Part shown: positions 63,273-64,000 of the stretch, piece by piece | Position numbering within the stretch: the first letter of the stretch is position 1 | Layout: every line of letters starts with the position of its first letter | From: Desulforhopalus sp. | GTDB taxonomy: Bacteria; Desulfobacterota; Desulfobulbia; Desulfobulbales; Desulfocapsaceae | Direction: 5' to 3' | DNA length: 64,000 bases | Assembly (NCBI GenBank): GCA_030247675.1 | Contig: JAOTRX010000004.1 | Span: forward strand, 302,910 to 366,909 | Translations under genes and position numbers: made by a program | The notes under the pieces: model-generated | Told to the model about the DNA's origin: nothing | The model's database searches: none | The model's input: only the letters and a program-made list of their open reading frames with translations

Positions 63273-63949
63273 TTTTCTTCTAGTTCGATGAGGTAGCCAA
63301 ATCCTCTAATGCTTTTTATTGCCGATTCCTGTTCGGGGGAATTAAGTTTTTTTCGAAGATTTTTCATATGAACATCGATGAAGTTGGACATTCTAAAAGG
63401 GTCAAAGTTATCTCCCCAGACATGCTCGGCTAAGGTAAACCGCGAAATTGCCCGACCACGGTTGTGCAGGAGAAACTCTAGGAGAGCGAATTCCTTGGTA
63501 GTAAGTGCCAGTGGCTCACCATCCTTTGTCACCTCGCGACTGACGGTATTGAGTCGAATACCGCCGACTTCCAAAATTGGATTACCGGTATTGCCGCGCC
63601 TGAGCAGTGCCCTGATCCTGGCCAGCAATTCCCCAAGAGAGAAGGGCTTGGCCAGATAGTCGTCAGCCCCAAGGTTAAGACCGGTAATCTTGTCTTTTAT
63701 ATCGCCTTTGGCAGTCAGCATCAGGACCGGCGTCAGAATCCCGGCCGCTCGAATTTCGGAGAGGACCTCAAGGCCGTCCATTCCAGGCAACATAATATCT
63801 AGGAGTATCAGATCATAGGTATCGTTCCAGACCTTTTCCAGACCTTCTCTGCCATCAGCGGCAGTCTCGACGGTGTAGTGTTCGCTCGTTAGTACAGAAT
63901 TGAGTTTCTCAAGGAGCTCACGTTCATCATCGATAACAAGGATATTCAT
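63269..63949 (-). CDS. OmpR-family response regulator
   Basis: A 226-residue regulator. The receiver domain has the acidic pair at DDERE, the phospho-Asp in LILLDIMLPGMDGL (about residue 51) and the Lys in YLAKPFSLGELLAR. The C-terminal winged helix (about 130-220) has ALTTKEFALLEFLLHNRGRAISRFTLAEHVWG and MKNLRKKLN. It controls transcription in response to the kinase encoded just downstream. The gene target is not visible in the window. Confidence 0.94.
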   Translation of the reverse strand: MNILVIDDERELLEKLNSVLTSEHYTVETAADGREGLEKVWNDTYDLILLDIMLPGMDGLEVLSEIRAAGILTPVLMLTAKGDIKDKITGLNLGADDYLAKPFSLGELLARIRALLRRGNTGNPILEVGGIRLNTVSREVTKDGEPLALTTKEFALLEFLLHNRGRAISRFTLAEHVWGDNFDPFRMSNFIDVHMKNLRKKLNSPEQESAIKSIRGFGYLIELEEK

Positions 63950-64000
63950 TGTCGAACCATCCTGTTGTCGGTTTTTGAGATCTTAATTTTGCTGGTCCAG

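Noticed and set aside
1..64000. CRISPR arrays, rRNA genes, phage structural genes and toxin-antitoxin pairs
   Set aside because: No regularly spaced repeats, rRNA signatures or matching protein families were seen anywhere in the window.

Overview
The window looks like chromosomal DNA of a Gram-negative sulfate-reducer-type bacterium (Desulfobacterota, probably Desulfobulbales-like). This is inferred from gene content: Lpt-type LPS/lipid permeases, RlpA and Prc for a Gram-negative envelope, a SulP anion transporter flanked by cytidylate-kinase/BON proteins, a DsrE-like protein and many two-component and Cache sensors. No rRNA or marker gene is present to fix the taxon. Layout: 1-1171 holds the end of a trp operon (trpC, trpF), followed by convergent rlpA. 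A tRNA-Thr(CGT) at 2516-2591 has been used as an integration site; 2657-5405 is a low-GC, decayed integrative element (integrase tail, HTH protein, AlpA-like excisionase, RadC-like protein). From 6163 to 9033 lie a broken TetR-type regulator, a methyltransferase and a GT4 glycosyltransferase. The centrepiece is 9670-27352, read as a nearly complete bacterial sphingolipid locus: serine palmitoyltransferase, ACP, fatty acyl-AMP ligase, CerR-like reductase and a YghO/bCerS-type ceramide synthase would make ceramide. A DAGK-family lipid kinase, a Tam41-like nucleotidyltransferase, a CDP-alcohol phosphotransferase, two NTP-transferases and a calcineurin-type phosphatase could build a phosphorylated head group. 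LptF, LptG and LptB homologues plus an MsbA-like ABC exporter could move the product to the outer membrane. This would be a parallel, sphingolipid version of the CDP-diacylglycerol and LPS-export pathways; the first half rests on family knowledge, the head-group and transport steps are inference. 28025-29284 is an NRAMP transporter behind a structured leader, then an IS1634-type insertion sequence (29637-31591). 32317-33180 holds a zinc-ribbon membrane protein and a PilZ protein. 34290-37951 is a SulP transporter sandwiched between two paralogous kinase-BON proteins. 37952-41597 mixes IS remnants, a Fosmidomycin-resistance-type MFS protein, a broken cupin, a small secreted protein and a thioesterase. 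41829-46814 contains mprF with an AcvB/VirJ-type lysyl-phosphatidylglycerol hydrolase plus DUF1003 and DUF202 proteins. 47076-51951 holds two small proteins, an MFS gene with an early stop, a histidine-kinase scrap, the Prc protease and a decayed VIT-family gene. 52193-57959 holds a diadenylate-cyclase-like protein, a DsrE-like protein, an M48 lipoprotein protease and a Cache/PAS hybrid histidine kinase split by a T7 homopolymer. The right end has a membrane phosphoesterase, a CDF transporter, a DUF2062 protein and an OmpR-type two-component pair. Single-base frameshifts and scraps of mobile DNA are frequent, which means either active gene decay or some sequence error; the two cannot be told apart here.
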